The notes: generated by a model from the letters alone, not told the origin. 64,000 bases of DNA from Chryseobacterium piperi (GCF_002285635.2 NZ_CP023049.2:4437947-4501946), one strand, 5' to 3'; positions 1 to 9,019 are shown, counted from the first letter of the stretch. Made by a program: numbers and translations.

Positions 1-496
1 CAACATTCTCTGTGAAAGCTATTTTTTTTACAAACGATAAATCCGAAGTTTTATAGATACTTAGATATTTTGCTGCTTGGTATTGATCATTGGTTACATA
101 AACATTATTATTAGCAACAGCAATATAACGGGGATAATTAATCTGATTGGTAATTTCGCCTACACTTTTAAAAGTATAGCGGTTAACTACCTGGATTTTA
201 TTTGAATTGTTTAATAACAAATAAGCTTTATCTCCACTGAATGCAGCAGCTTGTAGAACATCTCCTAGCTGGCTTCCATTATTATTTTTAGAAAAAATAT
301 TGTTTTGGCTAAAAGTTAAATCTCTGGAAACAAAAGTTACCTCGGCATTAGGTTTTCCATAATTCCCTTCATTGGTAATTAGAAACCCATTTTCATATGT
401 AATTTCGGGAAGAGTGAAACTACTGTCGGTACTACACGAAATATTGAATAATAATACGGTGGCAAATAAAAGCTGTAAAAGTCTAGTTATTTTCAT
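1..496 (-). CDS. BtuG-like surface lipoprotein (DUF5074/YncE-type beta-propeller), C-terminus outside window
   Basis: Reading the minus strand from 496 gives an open frame of 165 codons that runs off the window start, so only the N-terminal part is seen. It begins with a lipoprotein signal peptide (MKITRLLQLLF... ending in the lipobox NISC) and continues with NGFLITNEGNYG, typical of DUF5074 proteins, then strand-rich repeats (VVNRYTFKSVGEI, NNVYVTNDQY) as in YncE-type propellers. It starts 11 nt after the TonB receptor stop, so the two are probably cotranscribed. In Bacteroides, BtuG is a surface propeller that binds B12 and caps BtuB; the riboswitch-controlled neighbour makes the same role likely here. 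Assignment to B12 is inference from context. Confidence 0.75.
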   Translation of the reverse strand, partial: MKITRLLQLLFATVLLFNISCSTDSSFTLPEITYENGFLITNEGNYGKPNAEVTFVSRDLTFSQNNIFSKNNNGSQLGDVLQAAAFSGDKAYLLLNNSNKIQVVNRYTFKSVGEITNQINYPRYIAVANNNVYVTNDQYQAAKYLSIYKTSDLSFVKKIAFTENV

Positions 497-507
497 GTTA
501 TTTTTTA

Positions 508-2355
508 TTAAAAATTTATAGTGGCAGAAATACTGTAGTTGCGTTTAGGCATCGGATAAAACGATACAGTCTCGTAAACAGTATTGGTTAAATTATTGAC
601 TTTAAATCCTAAAGTGTATTTTTTGAGAAGTGTTGCTGAAACTCCTGTATTTAAAACAAAATACGGATCCAATGCATCTTCTCTTTTTTCATCTGTTGTG
701 GTATATGTAATTCCGTTAAACATTCCCTGAACGTAGAATTTTAAGAAGGTATATTGATAATCAAAATTTCCAAAAACTTTATGAAGAGGGACATACATCA
801 TTTGCTTTTTGGTTTCTTTATTGATAGATTTAGCAAAGGTGTATCCAATATTAAATCTCAAATGATGGTCATTAAATTTTTTATCGAAAGTAATTTGTGA
901 TTCCACACCATACGATTCAACTTTGTTGATATTAACCGGAGACCAATATCCATATGCCGTAGGAAGCCAGACAATATTATCGGTTATACTCATGTAATAA
1001 GGGCTTACTGTTAGTTTAAAAGCGTTCAGTTTGAATTCATGGTCCATATCCATCTGATAAGATTTTTCCGGCCTTAGATTAAGGTTTCCTCCAGGATTCC
1101 AATATAAGTCATTGAAAGTAGGAAATCTGAAATTTTTGGATGCGTTCAATCCTATGCTATACCAGGATAAAGGATTCCATTTCCCTGATAATGAATAAAG
1201 AACAGGTGAGCTGATATCTTCAACGAAATCTTTTTTTACTCCTGCCTCAAAACGTAAATTTTTTGTGGGGAAATAGCGAAGAAGTCCTGCTAAAGAGCCT
1301 ACATTTCTGCTTACATTTCCAATGCTCTCTGTATTTTCTGCTGAGGTTCTGGGCTGATATCCTTCTCCTTTATTTACCTGAAATTCTGTAATAACATTCA
1401 GATTAAGTTTAGGGAGAATGAAATAATTAAAATCATTTTTGAATATATAGTTTTTTCCTGTCGATCCACTTGTTTTTGGAGTATTATAAATTCCAAAATA
1501 TTGAAAATTTTCTTCAGTATAAGCTGCTTTTAAACTATTGGATAGCTTCCCTTTATTAATGTCCCAGGAAATTAAACTTCTGATACTTTGTGTTTCATAC
1601 TTTGTTTTATTCCCATTCTCTGTAAAAATAGGATAGTTTTGTGACGAATCAAAAAACTGACTTTGCCATGAAATTGTCTGATGTTGAGCTATTTTATAAG
1701 AAGCGCCAAGATTAAAAGTAGTGTTATAATATCTGCCGTTTCTGTTCAGGTAGTTCTTTTCTTCAACCTCATAATCATTTTGACTATTGATATGGTTTCC
1801 TGAAACTTTGAAGCTGAACTTATCATTACTGTATGCCGCTTGTGCAAAATTAATAAAGGTACTAAAAGAGGCTACTTCAGAATATAGAGAGGCCTTAAGG
1901 CCTTTATTAAAACTTAAATCATTATTTAAATGGATGCTTCCGCCAATCGCACCACTTCCATAGATAACACTTCCACCACCGGCTTTTACTTCCATCTGGT
2001 CATATCCGAATAAAGGCATATTATTAATATCACCCTGTCCTAAAAAATTAGAATTGATATTAATTCCGTTCCAGACAAAAGCGGTCTGCTGTGCACTCGT
2101 CCCCCTAAATGAGGGAGAAGAGACCATTCCACGCCCATTTTCTTTAATATAAACGGAAGACTGAAAGCGTAATACTTCAGATAAGTTGGAAGAGTTCTTT
2201 TGAATATCACTTGGAGTAAGTGTATTGACCTTATGAAACAGTTTTACCCGATTCATTTGGTTGTCAAAAATATAAACGGTATCAATTGCTTTCTCTTGTC
2301 CTAAACAAAGAAGATAAGCAGATGACGATAAAAGTAGTATTAAAGTTTTTTTCAT
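508..2355 (-). CDS. btuB: TonB-dependent cobalamin receptor (BtuB-like)
   Basis: 615 residues. An N-terminal signal peptide (about residues 1-19, LLSSSAYLLCLG) is followed by a plug domain (about 45-150, with IKENGRGMVSSPSFRGTSAQQ and GGGSVIYGSGAIGGSIHL) and a beta-barrel that ends in the terminal phenylalanine usual for outer-membrane barrels (SISATINF). It imports its ligand across the outer membrane with TonB energy. The family alone does not show the ligand; the cobalamin riboswitch directly upstream and the BtuG-like lipoprotein downstream do. No carboxypeptidase-type regulatory domain is present. The start at MKKTLILLLSS gives a good signal peptide and leaves about 45 nt to the riboswitch. 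Confidence 0.88.
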   Translation of the reverse strand: MKKTLILLLSSSAYLLCLGQEKAIDTVYIFDNQMNRVKLFHKVNTLTPSDIQKNSSNLSEVLRFQSSVYIKENGRGMVSSPSFRGTSAQQTAFVWNGININSNFLGQGDINNMPLFGYDQMEVKAGGGSVIYGSGAIGGSIHLNNDLSFNKGLKASLYSEVASFSTFINFAQAAYSNDKFSFKVSGNHINSQNDYEVEEKNYLNRNGRYYNTTFNLGASYKIAQHQTISWQSQFFDSSQNYPIFTENGNKTKYETQSIRSLISWDINKGKLSNSLKAAYTEENFQYFGIYNTPKTSGSTGKNYIFKNDFNYFILPKLNLNVITEFQVNKGEGYQPRTSAENTESIGNVSRNVGSLAGLLRYFPTKNLRFEAGVKKDFVEDISSPVLYSLSGKWNPLSWYSIGLNASKNFRFPTFNDLYWNPGGNLNLRPEKSYQMDMDHEFKLNAFKLTVSPYYMSITDNIVWLPTAYGYWSPVNINKVESYGVESQITFDKKFNDHHLRFNIGYTFAKSINKETKKQMMYVPLHKVFGNFDYQYTFLKFYVQGMFNGITYTTTDEKREDALDPYFVLNTGVSATLLKKYTLGFKVNNLTNTVYETVSFYPMPKRNYSISATINF

Positions 2356-2399
2356 ACTATTTTACTTTTCCTCCGAAAGCAATATATTTTTGAGTTATC

Positions 2400-2552
2400 A
2401 TTTTGGCAGGTCTCCTGACTTTCACTTTTCTATACCTTCCCGTTTTCACAGTGGTTTGTTATAGAAATAATTATTGCGATTTACAGTTGCGGGGACAGTT
2501 TGGGATTTTCACCCAATTCCCTATTATTTTCAATAGCTTGAAAACCAAAGTT
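2400..2552 (-). promoter_or_regulatory. cobalamin riboswitch
   Basis: On the minus strand the segment carries the conserved blocks of the cobalamin aptamer in order: GGGAATTGGGTGAAAATCCC, then CTGTCCCCGCAACTGTAA, then the region with CCACTG, and finally GTCAGGAGACCTGCC. Outer bases TTTGG (near 2548) and CCAAA (near 2400) can form P1. It lies 45 nt before the TonB receptor start, so it should repress the btuB/btuG-like genes when cobalamin is plentiful. Confidence 0.93.
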
Positions 2553-2889
2553 TTGCAAAGATAAGTTTTTAAAAAGAACCAGCAATTTATTGTTAAAATT
2601 AAACAAGATAATCTCATGCGAAATAATGAAGACATTGGTATACAGGATTATTTTGAAAGCATCCAAGACTTCCACATATAGAGAATAAGTGTCTACGTAA
2701 CCTGCCAGAATATATGACAAAACCCGTATGGATGGTTTTATTAAACAGAGTAGATGAACGTCCTTTTAATAAAGGAAGAACAGTTTCTAATTTTAATTTA
2801 AGAGATTTCTCACTTTGTTCGAAATGACAAAAACCTGTTGAACTCCTCATTTACAAATTGGCGATTTTGCGGTTTTACCTTTTTACAGA
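2553..2889. other. gene-free stretch with a repeat-like segment
   Basis: No convincing gene lies here. The open frames on the minus strand overlap the riboswitch or low-complexity sequence and have no family resemblance. On the minus strand a segment near 2800-2830 reads GTCATTTCGAACAAAGTGAG, a phrase that recurs in intergenic DNA of many Bacteroidota (from memory, not checked), so this may be a dispersed repeat. Any promoter for the riboswitch transcript would lie at about 2560-2620. Confidence 0.4.
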
Positions 2890-3372
2890 TTATAAAAAGG
2901 TACCGTCAAAATAAAAAGGCATTAAATCCTTAATTGAATGTACTTTCACTACCTCTCCATTCATACTTGAAAAATAAAGATCGATATTTTCATGTTGTTT
3001 TGTTTCGTATTCCATCAAGCTTTGTCTGCATGCTCCACAAGGTGGAATAGGAGGTGTTTTTTCAGAACGTTCTTTGGGACCACCTACAATAAAGATTTTT
3101 TTAATTTTTTGATCCGGAAAGTTGGCGGCTACCCAAAATATGGTTGTTCTTTCAGCACAAAGTCCTGATGGGAAAGCTGCATTTTCCTGATTATTTCCGG
3201 AGAATATTTCTCCGTTTTCAAGTAAAATAGAACAGCCAACCAAAAACTGAGAATAGGGGGCATAGGCATTTTCACGAGCCTGTTTTGCTTTTTCGAACAG
3301 TTTTTTTTCTATATCGTTCAGTTCGCTACTATTTTTAAAATATTCATAGCCGATCTGTATGTCTTTTTTCAT
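2890..3372 (-). CDS. cdd: cytidine deaminase
   Basis: 160 residues from the start at 3372 (MKKDIQIGYEYF). A longer frame reaches 3468, but its extra 32 residues look unlike the family, so the shorter start is preferred. The zinc-site motifs are intact: CAERTTIFW (Cys plus catalytic Glu) and PCGACRQSL (two Cys). The YAPYSQFLVGCSILLENG segment is the typical substrate-pocket region. The enzyme hydrolyses cytidine and deoxycytidine to uridine and deoxyuridine in pyrimidine salvage, in the cytoplasm. It is divergent from the flavin oxidoreductase at 3475. Confidence 0.9.
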   Translation of the reverse strand: MKKDIQIGYEYFKNSSELNDIEKKLFEKAKQARENAYAPYSQFLVGCSILLENGEIFSGNNQENAAFPSGLCAERTTIFWVAANFPDQKIKKIFIVGGPKERSEKTPPIPPCGACRQSLMEYETKQHENIDLYFSSMNGEVVKVHSIKDLMPFYFDGTFL

Positions 3373-3474
3373 ATATTGAAGCCTAAAAAGGGGGGATAAA
3401 ATTACTTCTTTTTCACCACGTGAGCAAGTAGATTCTATTTCTTCGTTTGATATTAAAATATAAAACAAATCAAG

Positions 3475-4527
3475 ATGTTATATACTCCGATACAATTCAG
3501 AAATGTAGAGCTTAAAAACAGATGGGTAATGTCCCCTATGTGTATGTATTCCTGTGAAAACGGACTGGCGAATGATTTTCATTTTGTACACTATGGAAGC
3601 AGGTCACAAGGCGGTACAGGTTTAATTATGGTTGAAGCAACAGGTGTGGAGCCACGTGGCAGAATCACGAATAAGTGTATGGGAATCTGGAATGATGAAC
3701 AAGCAGAAAAACTGGAAAAGATAGTAAAGTTTGTTCATTCCAATTCGGAAAGTAAAATTGGAATTCAATTGGCCCATGCCGGAAGAAAAGGGTCTACCTG
3801 GAATAATATTCAGATTCCGGTGGAAGAGGGGTGGGAGACCATTGCTCCGAGCCCTATACCTTATCATCCTACGGAAAGGATTCCACAGGTATTGACGATT
3901 GAGGATATTAAAGCACAGATTCAGAATTTTAAGAAGGCAGCTAAAAGGGCTGTAAAGGCAGGTTTTGATATCATTGAAATCCATGGTGCACACGGGTATT
4001 TAGTCCATCAGTTTTTGTCACCTCTATCAAACATACGGACAGATGAGTATGGGGGAAGCTTTGAAAATAGAATTAGGTTTTTACTCGAGATTGTAGATGC
4101 GGTGAATGAAGAGCTCAATGAAAATGTAGCTTTGTTTGTGAGAATATCAGGAACCGAATATGCTGAGAATGGCTGGAATATTGAAGACAGTGTAGCACTG
4201 GCAAAAATACTTAAAGATCATGCAGTGGATTTGGTTGATGTTTCCAGTGGCGGAAATATCCACGGTGCAAAAATTCCTGTGTTTGATGGTTATCAGGTTC
4301 CGTTCTCCTCACAGGTAAAGAAGGAAGCTGTAGTAAAAACCGGAGCTGTAGGTCTGATTACTCAAGTAGAACAGGCCGAAGATATTTTAGAAAAAGGGGA
4401 TGCAGATCTGATATTTATTGCCAGAGAAATTTTAAGAAATCCATATATTGCTGTTCAAGGCTCTTTTGAGATGGGAGAAAATTGCTTTTTCCCACATCAG
4501 TATCTGCGAGCGAAAATTTCTTCTTAA
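3475..4527 (+). CDS. NADH:flavin oxidoreductase, old yellow enzyme family (YqjM/NamA-like)
   Basis: 350 residues, a full-length TIM-barrel FMN enzyme. The N-terminus LKNRWVMSPMCMYS carries the cysteine typical of the YqjM (thermophilic-like) class. IQLAHAGRKGS, HGAHGYLVHQFLSPLSNIR and DEYGGSFENRIRF are the FMN and substrate-binding signatures, and FIAREILRNPY closes the phosphate-binding end. Family members reduce activated C=C bonds of enones, nitroesters and quinones with NAD(P)H. The physiological substrate cannot be read from sequence. It is followed after 26 nt by the DUF2752 gene, which may be cotranscribed. Confidence 0.88.
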   Translation: MLYTPIQFRNVELKNRWVMSPMCMYSCENGLANDFHFVHYGSRSQGGTGLIMVEATGVEPRGRITNKCMGIWNDEQAEKLEKIVKFVHSNSESKIGIQLAHAGRKGSTWNNIQIPVEEGWETIAPSPIPYHPTERIPQVLTIEDIKAQIQNFKKAAKRAVKAGFDIIEIHGAHGYLVHQFLSPLSNIRTDEYGGSFENRIRFLLEIVDAVNEELNENVALFVRISGTEYAENGWNIEDSVALAKILKDHAVDLVDVSSGGNIHGAKIPVFDGYQVPFSSQVKKEAVVKTGAVGLITQVEQAEDILEKGDADLIFIAREILRNPYIAVQGSFEMGENCFFPHQYLRAKISS

Positions 4528-4553
4528 TTTTAGAGAATAAAATAAAAGGAAAA

Positions 4554-4844
4554 ATGAAAATTGAAGACTTTATGTTGCCTTGCCCAAGCAAGAAGTTCCT
4601 AGGAATAGAATGTTTCGGCTGTGGAACCCAAAGGGCTATTGTCTTGGTTTTTGAAGGAAAATTTTCAGAGGCATTTCATATGTTTCCTGCGGTTTATACT
4701 TTATTACTTTTTTTATGTACCGTGGGGCTGAATTTTATTGACAGAAAAAGAAATTATGGAAATGTTATCATTTTTTTAGCAATTCTTAATTCAGTTATCA
4801 TGGTGGTTTCCTATTTTTACAAACACTTTTATTTAACAACTTAA
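4554..4844 (+). CDS. DUF2752 membrane protein
   Basis: 96 residues from ATG 4554; an in-frame start at 4482 would overlap the upstream gene and adds an unconserved segment. The N-terminal PCPSKKFLGIECFGCGTQRA motif (cysteines around CPS and CFGCG) is the DUF2752 signature, followed by two hydrophobic segments (VYTLLLFLCTVGLNFI and VIIFLAILNSVIMVVSYF). Function of the family is unknown. The next gene, also a small cysteine-motif membrane protein, follows after 10 nt, so the two form a likely operon. Confidence 0.8.
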   Translation: MKIEDFMLPCPSKKFLGIECFGCGTQRAIVLVFEGKFSEAFHMFPAVYTLLLFLCTVGLNFIDRKRNYGNVIIFLAILNSVIMVVSYFYKHFYLTT

Positions 4845-4854
4845 CAAAATAACT

Positions 4855-5175
4855 ATGAATCAGAAATTACCAAACGCAACAACAGTATTAGTATTAGGGA
4901 TCGTTGCTATTTTAGGCAGCTGCTGCTGTAACGGAATTGTAGGTGTCATTTGCGGATTAATCGGAATGAACCTTTATAATAAAGACAATGCCTTGTATCA
5001 AAAAGACCCAAGTCTTTATATAGATTATAATAATTTGAAGACAGGAAGAATATTATGTATTATAGGTCTTGTTATTGGGGTTTTAAGTTTAATCTATATG
5101 GTTTATGTGCTTTCAACCGGAGGTTGGGATGCCTATATGGAACAAATTGAGCAGATAAAAAATATGGGTAAATAA
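4855..5175 (+). CDS. CCC-motif small membrane protein
   Basis: 106 residues. A first hydrophobic helix contains three consecutive cysteines (AILGSCCCNGIVGVICGLIG), and a second helix lies near residues 65-90 (ILCIIGLVIGVLSLIYMVYV). Between them is a charged, tyrosine-rich loop. This pattern matches a family named only for its CCC motif, often found beside DUF2752 genes in Flavobacteriia. No biochemical role is known. It ends 30 nt before the left end of the IS1182 element, which has not interrupted it. Confidence 0.75.
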   Translation: MNQKLPNATTVLVLGIVAILGSCCCNGIVGVICGLIGMNLYNKDNALYQKDPSLYIDYNNLKTGRILCIIGLVIGVLSLIYMVYVLSTGGWDAYMEQIEQIKNMGK

Positions 5176-5205
5176 AAACCTATATTACAAATAACTATAA
5201 AAAAT

Positions 5206-6746
5206 GAGGCTGTCTCAAAAGAGATAGCCTTTTTTATGCAAAAAGGAAAGCTTTCGCTTTCCTAATAGTTGCAAATTGATTAATTTGCATTGTGTTAAGT
5301 ACGTCAAAAGTAGTCTTTAAAGATTACACCCCCAAAGAAAATCTGCTTTTTCCTCCCAATTTATCGGAGTTGATTGATGAGCGACATCCTGTGAAAATTG
5401 TTTCAAACATTATTGATGGCTTGGATATCAAAAGCTTAATTAAAACCTACAAACCTGGCGGAACATCTTGCTACCACCCAAAAATGCTTTTGAAAGTTTT
5501 GATTTATGGCTATTTAAGCAATATCTATTCAAGCCGCAAAATGGAGCAGGCCTTGAAAGAAAACATCCATTTTATGTGGCTCTCTGCAATGAGCCGTCCC
5601 GATCATAACACCTTAAACAGGTTCCGTAGTGAACGATTGAAAGGTGAGATTAAAGCTATTTTCACACAAATTGTTCTTCTTTTGGAAAAGGAAGGTTTGG
5701 TAAGTCTGAAAACCACTTTTGTAGATGGCACCAAGATAGAAGCCAATGCCAATCGCTATACTTTTGTTTGGGGAAGAGCTGTCAAAAAACACAAAGAAAG
5801 GATTGCAGAGCAATTAGAAGAGCTTTGGAACTATGCAGAAACAGTTGCCAAAGACGAGCTTGAAAATACAGAAAGTATTGATTTTAAAGAAGTAGATTCT
5901 GAAAAAGTAACTCAAACCATCGAAAAGATCAATGAAGTTTTGAAAGATAAAAAAGTAGCTTCAAAAGTTCGTCAGAAACTGAATTATGCTAAGAAAAACT
6001 GGGCAGATAATTTAGAGAAATATAAAAAACAGCAAGAATTATTAGAAGATAGAAATTCCTATTCCAAAACCGATACAGACGCTACTTTTATGCGAATGAA
6101 GGAGGATCATATGCGAAACGGACAACTAAAACCCGCTTACAATCTACAAATTTCTACCCATAGACAATTCATTTTACATTATTCAATTCACCCCAACCCA
6201 ACAGACACCAAAACATTAGCGACTCATTTACTGGGTTTTGAAGAAAGCTATCATAAAGCTCCCAAAGAGCTTGTTGCTGATGCTGGTTATGGCTCAGAAG
6301 AAAATTACAACTTGTTAAAATCTAAGAAAATAAAAGCTTATGTTAAATATAATTACTTCAGAAAAGATCAGAAATCGGGACAAATAACCACTTCACAAAA
6401 CAATCCTAAATTGGCAAAAATCAGAGAAAAGGTTTTCAAACTTCTTAATACCAGCAAGGGCATCAAACTCAGAAAACAAAGATGCCATGATGTTGAACCT
6501 GTTTTTGCAGAGCTCAAACACAACAAAAATTTTAAACGATTCATGCTTCGGGGAAAAAATAAAGTCGAGGTAGAAATCGGCATACTCGCAATTGCCCACA
6601 ATCTAAAGAAAATGTCAAAAGCAGCCTAAAACAGACTGCTTTTTTGACTTATATCTTCTTTTTTCCAAGATATTTTTTTTATTCAAAATATCGAAATCTT
6701 TTTTCAATGAAATACTAAAAAGAGACTGTCCTTTTGAGACAGCCTC
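5206..6746. mobile_element. IS1182-family insertion sequence
   Basis: A 1541-bp element bounded by a perfect 16-bp inverted repeat: GAGGCTGTCTCAAAAG at 5206-5221 and its complement at 6731-6746. It contains one transposase gene. Each end also forms a hairpin (left: GGCTGTCTC with GAGATAGCC followed by a T run; right: a GAGACTGTC arm opposite GAGACAGCCTC), which could block read-through into or out of the transposase. No clear target duplication is visible. It lies between two genes without breaking either. Confidence 0.88.
5292..6629 (+). CDS. IS1182-family DDE transposase
   Basis: 445 residues starting at a GTG codon (GTG TTA AGT). The N-terminal part with PPNLSELIDERHPVKIV and the helix-rich region is the usual IS1182 DNA-binding domain. 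Catalytic blocks follow: FVDGTKIEANANRY (first D), ELVADAGYGSEENY (second D) and CHDVEPVFAELKHNKNF (E). Length is full and no frameshift is seen, so the element may be active. Confidence 0.9.
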   Translation: MLSTSKVVFKDYTPKENLLFPPNLSELIDERHPVKIVSNIIDGLDIKSLIKTYKPGGTSCYHPKMLLKVLIYGYLSNIYSSRKMEQALKENIHFMWLSAMSRPDHNTLNRFRSERLKGEIKAIFTQIVLLLEKEGLVSLKTTFVDGTKIEANANRYTFVWGRAVKKHKERIAEQLEELWNYAETVAKDELENTESIDFKEVDSEKVTQTIEKINEVLKDKKVASKVRQKLNYAKKNWADNLEKYKKQQELLEDRNSYSKTDTDATFMRMKEDHMRNGQLKPAYNLQISTHRQFILHYSIHPNPTDTKTLATHLLGFEESYHKAPKELVADAGYGSEENYNLLKSKKIKAYVKYNYFRKDQKSGQITTSQNNPKLAKIREKVFKLLNTSKGIKLRKQRCHDVEPVFAELKHNKNFKRFMLRGKNKVEVEIGILAIAHNLKKMSKAA

Positions 6747-6812
6747 TTATTTTCTTTTCATCAATACCCTCTATTTATTTATGATATCTAGGAGGTAAAG
6801 ATGAGAAATTCA

Positions 6813-6965
6813 TTAAGCCGGACAAGCAGGGTAACCGCCATTAGGACATCTTGAAGAGCAATCCCTGATAACATATCCTCCACCAGGAAGGTAGCATACT
6901 CCTTGATCGCCTCCGCCTTTAATCGTTTTTAAATTTTCTTTACTGAGTTTGATTAAATTTTTCAT
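6813..6965 (-). CDS. GG-leader bacteriocin-like peptide, four-cysteine core
   Basis: 50 residues from ATG 6965; an in-frame start further up at 7001 lies in the promoter region. The leader MKNLIKLSKENLKTIKGG ends in a double glycine, the cleavage site of C39 peptidase exporters. The remaining 32 residues are rich in Gly and Pro and have four cysteines (VCY, DCS, RCP, ACP). Such peptides are common in Chryseobacterium and are annotated only as bacteriocin-like. No modification enzyme or exporter is adjacent; the nearest C39 exporter in the window is at 50.8 kb. Role unknown. Confidence 0.7.
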   Translation of the reverse strand: MKNLIKLSKENLKTIKGGGDQGVCYLPGGGYVIRDCSSRCPNGGYPACPA

Positions 6966-7166
6966 AATAAATAATTGTTTTTGTGTGATAATTTGTGTCA
7001 TACAATGTCACACTATATTTTTGTTTACACAATTATTTAACAAACTTTAACTCGGAATAATGTTTTGATTTTTAGTGTTATATGAGGCTTTTTTCTAAGT
7101 TAAACTAACTGGAGTAGCATTAATTCCGGGGTCTTATCGATAAGTTTTGGTATAAAAGAAATAAAA

Positions 7167-7190
7167 AGCGGGTTCAATATTGAACCCGCT
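7167..7190. terminator. bidirectional rho-independent terminator
   Basis: Perfect palindrome with arms AGCGGGTTCAAT and ATTGAACCCGCT, with A's before it and TTTTT after it. It lies just past the stop of the T9SS nuclease (minus strand). Confidence 0.85.
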
Positions 7191-7216
7191 TTTTATGTTT
7201 ACTAAATTGAAACTAT

Positions 7217-9019
7217 TTATTTTACAATAAACTTCAGAGTCGACTGATCCAATTTTAAAATATAAACTCCTTGCTCAAGGTTTTTAATTTTGATTGAGTT
7301 CCTGGTATTTTTAAAAGGACTATCAATTGTTTGCATTACTTTTCCTTGTAGGTTATAAATTTCAGCTTTTTTGATATTTTGAGTTTCCCCCTTTACATAG
7401 ATTTCCTGATTGGAGATTGGGTTAGGATAAATCTGTAAATCCGATGATTCTGTTTTCTGATCTGATTCAATGCTCTTACTTTGTTTTCCAGTGGATGAAT
7501 AACAGGTCCAGCTTAGATTGTCAAGAGCAACTCTGTTGCTTGATGAGTTGTTTTCGAGTGTCACAATCACATTTCCAGAAACATTGATGTTGCTTATGGT
7601 GGTTGTCTCAGCAATTGCACTGTAAGGAATTGTTCCTACTTGCGTACCATTCACTAAAACATTAAATGTTCCGTTGCTACCACTGAATTTTAATTGTGTT
7701 GTTACTGTTAAAGATCCAATACCATTAGCTGATGTACTTGATTTTAAAGAACCGTTTCTCACAGTAATTGCTTTATTGGAGATGGTTTGGTCAGTTCTTG
7801 CGTCTGTAGCTGTCCAGGTAATTCCACTGTTGGTCCATGTTCTTGTAGAATAGCTTGATGAACTGCCTGTAGGAATGGTTTCAAAATTTTCATTAACACA
7901 ATCTGTTGACGGGTTAGTGGTTCCACCAGCTTCAGTCGTTGCAGAGACAGTTGAGCTGTTTGAAGAAGTATTTTCTGCTGCATCCTTAGCAACCACATAG
8001 AAATTATAGGTTGTAGAAGCAGTTAATCCAGACACAGTCGTAGAAGTTGAGCTAACGTTAGTTTTTAGACTTCCGTTCATATAAACATCATAAGAAGATA
8101 CGCCAACATTGTCTGTGGAAGCATTCCAAGAAAGTGAAACACTGTTAGAAGTTTTTCCTGATACGGTAAGACCTGTAACGGTAGTGGGAGCCTGGGTATC
8201 TGTTGATGGTTGTTGAGATCCCCAGATTTGATTGACATATGCAGGATTGTCAATGAATGGGTTTCTGTTTCCCTGATACGTATATGAGGCATTATTTCTG
8301 GTGATTTCAGCCGGCGAAACAGGATCCTGATTATGCCATGCCAAAAGAACATTAAGTTCCCAGGTCTGTAATCCTGGATAAGCTGTGCTTCCCAGCATAT
8401 TCCCTGAGGAGAATGTGGAAAGTTGGCTTTCGTAGCGGGTTACGAAATAGAAGATCATACGTGCCACATCGCCTTTAAATTCATCGATAGGTTCAAAAAC
8501 AGTTCCGGCATATCCTGAGGAAGTTGAATTTCCTAATTTAGAACCATTTTGAGAAGTATAAGTAGATGAGCCTACTTTTCCGTAAGGATAATTGGATCTC
8601 ATTCCATTCACTTTTCCGTCAGTGGCTCTGATAAAATGGATGTCAGAAACCATAGGAGCATTCTTATTAAATAAACTTTGAGGAACAATATGCTCACGGT
8701 TATAGCAATTCCCTTCTACAGAGTAAGTACCACACTGATTGGTACCTGGAGTATAATTATAGGGATCTGCACCATTAGGTTTTTCAGAATAGATATCCAT
8801 GATAGAACCGTCATTTTCATAGTCTTTATCAATGTCTGTCGTTTTAAAGGCAGTCCACAACCCATTATATCCCTTGTCCTGATGACCATTTGTAATGATT
8901 GTACTTAATGCGCTTTTCAAAGGAGCGCCTGTTAATCCATTGGCAGAAGAGTAGTATCCTGCGGGAGCCTGAGCTTTAGCAAAGCCTGCTAAAACAAGAA
9001 ATAAGATAATTTTTTTCAT
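7217..9019 (-). CDS. secreted endonuclease I family nuclease with FN3 and T9SS sorting domain
   Basis: 600 residues. A signal peptide (about 1-16, ending AKAQ) precedes an endonuclease I domain (about 20-270): NCYNREHIVPQSLF carries the catalytic histidine and SDIHFIRATDGKVNGMRS the conserved following block. A fibronectin type III domain follows (about 275-365, TDTQAPTTVTGLTVSG to STVSATTEAG), then a beta-sandwich region (about 375-505), and a type A sorting domain at the end (about 528-600, LQIYPNPISN ... GVYILKLDQSTLKFIVK) that directs export by the type IX system. The protein probably degrades extracellular DNA or RNA for nutrients. It is a single-gene unit flanked by terminators. Confidence 0.9.
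   Translation of the reverse strand: MKKIILFLVLAGFAKAQAPAGYYSSANGLTGAPLKSALSTIITNGHQDKGYNGLWTAFKTTDIDKDYENDGSIMDIYSEKPNGADPYNYTPGTNQCGTYSVEGNCYNREHIVPQSLFNKNAPMVSDIHFIRATDGKVNGMRSNYPYGKVGSSTYTSQNGSKLGNSTSSGYAGTVFEPIDEFKGDVARMIFYFVTRYESQLSTFSSGNMLGSTAYPGLQTWELNVLLAWHNQDPVSPAEITRNNASYTYQGNRNPFIDNPAYVNQIWGSQQPSTDTQAPTTVTGLTVSGKTSNSVSLSWNASTDNVGVSSYDVYMNGSLKTNVSSTSTTVSGLTASTTYNFYVVAKDAAENTSSNSSTVSATTEAGGTTNPSTDCVNENFETIPTGSSSSYSTRTWTNSGITWTATDARTDQTISNKAITVRNGSLKSSTSANGIGSLTVTTQLKFSGSNGTFNVLVNGTQVGTIPYSAIAETTTISNINVSGNVIVTLENNSSSNRVALDNLSWTCYSSTGKQSKSIESDQKTESSDLQIYPNPISNQEIYVKGETQNIKKAEIYNLQGKVMQTIDSPFKNTRNSIKIKNLEQGVYILKLDQSTLKFIVK

Noticed and set aside
2481..2850. Two small minus-strand frames
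   Set aside because: They overlap the cobalamin riboswitch and repeat-like DNA, have no signal or family resemblance, and are best explained as chance frames.
3373..3468. N-terminal extension of cytidine deaminase
   Set aside because: The extra 32 residues are not family-like and the 160-residue form has the normal length.
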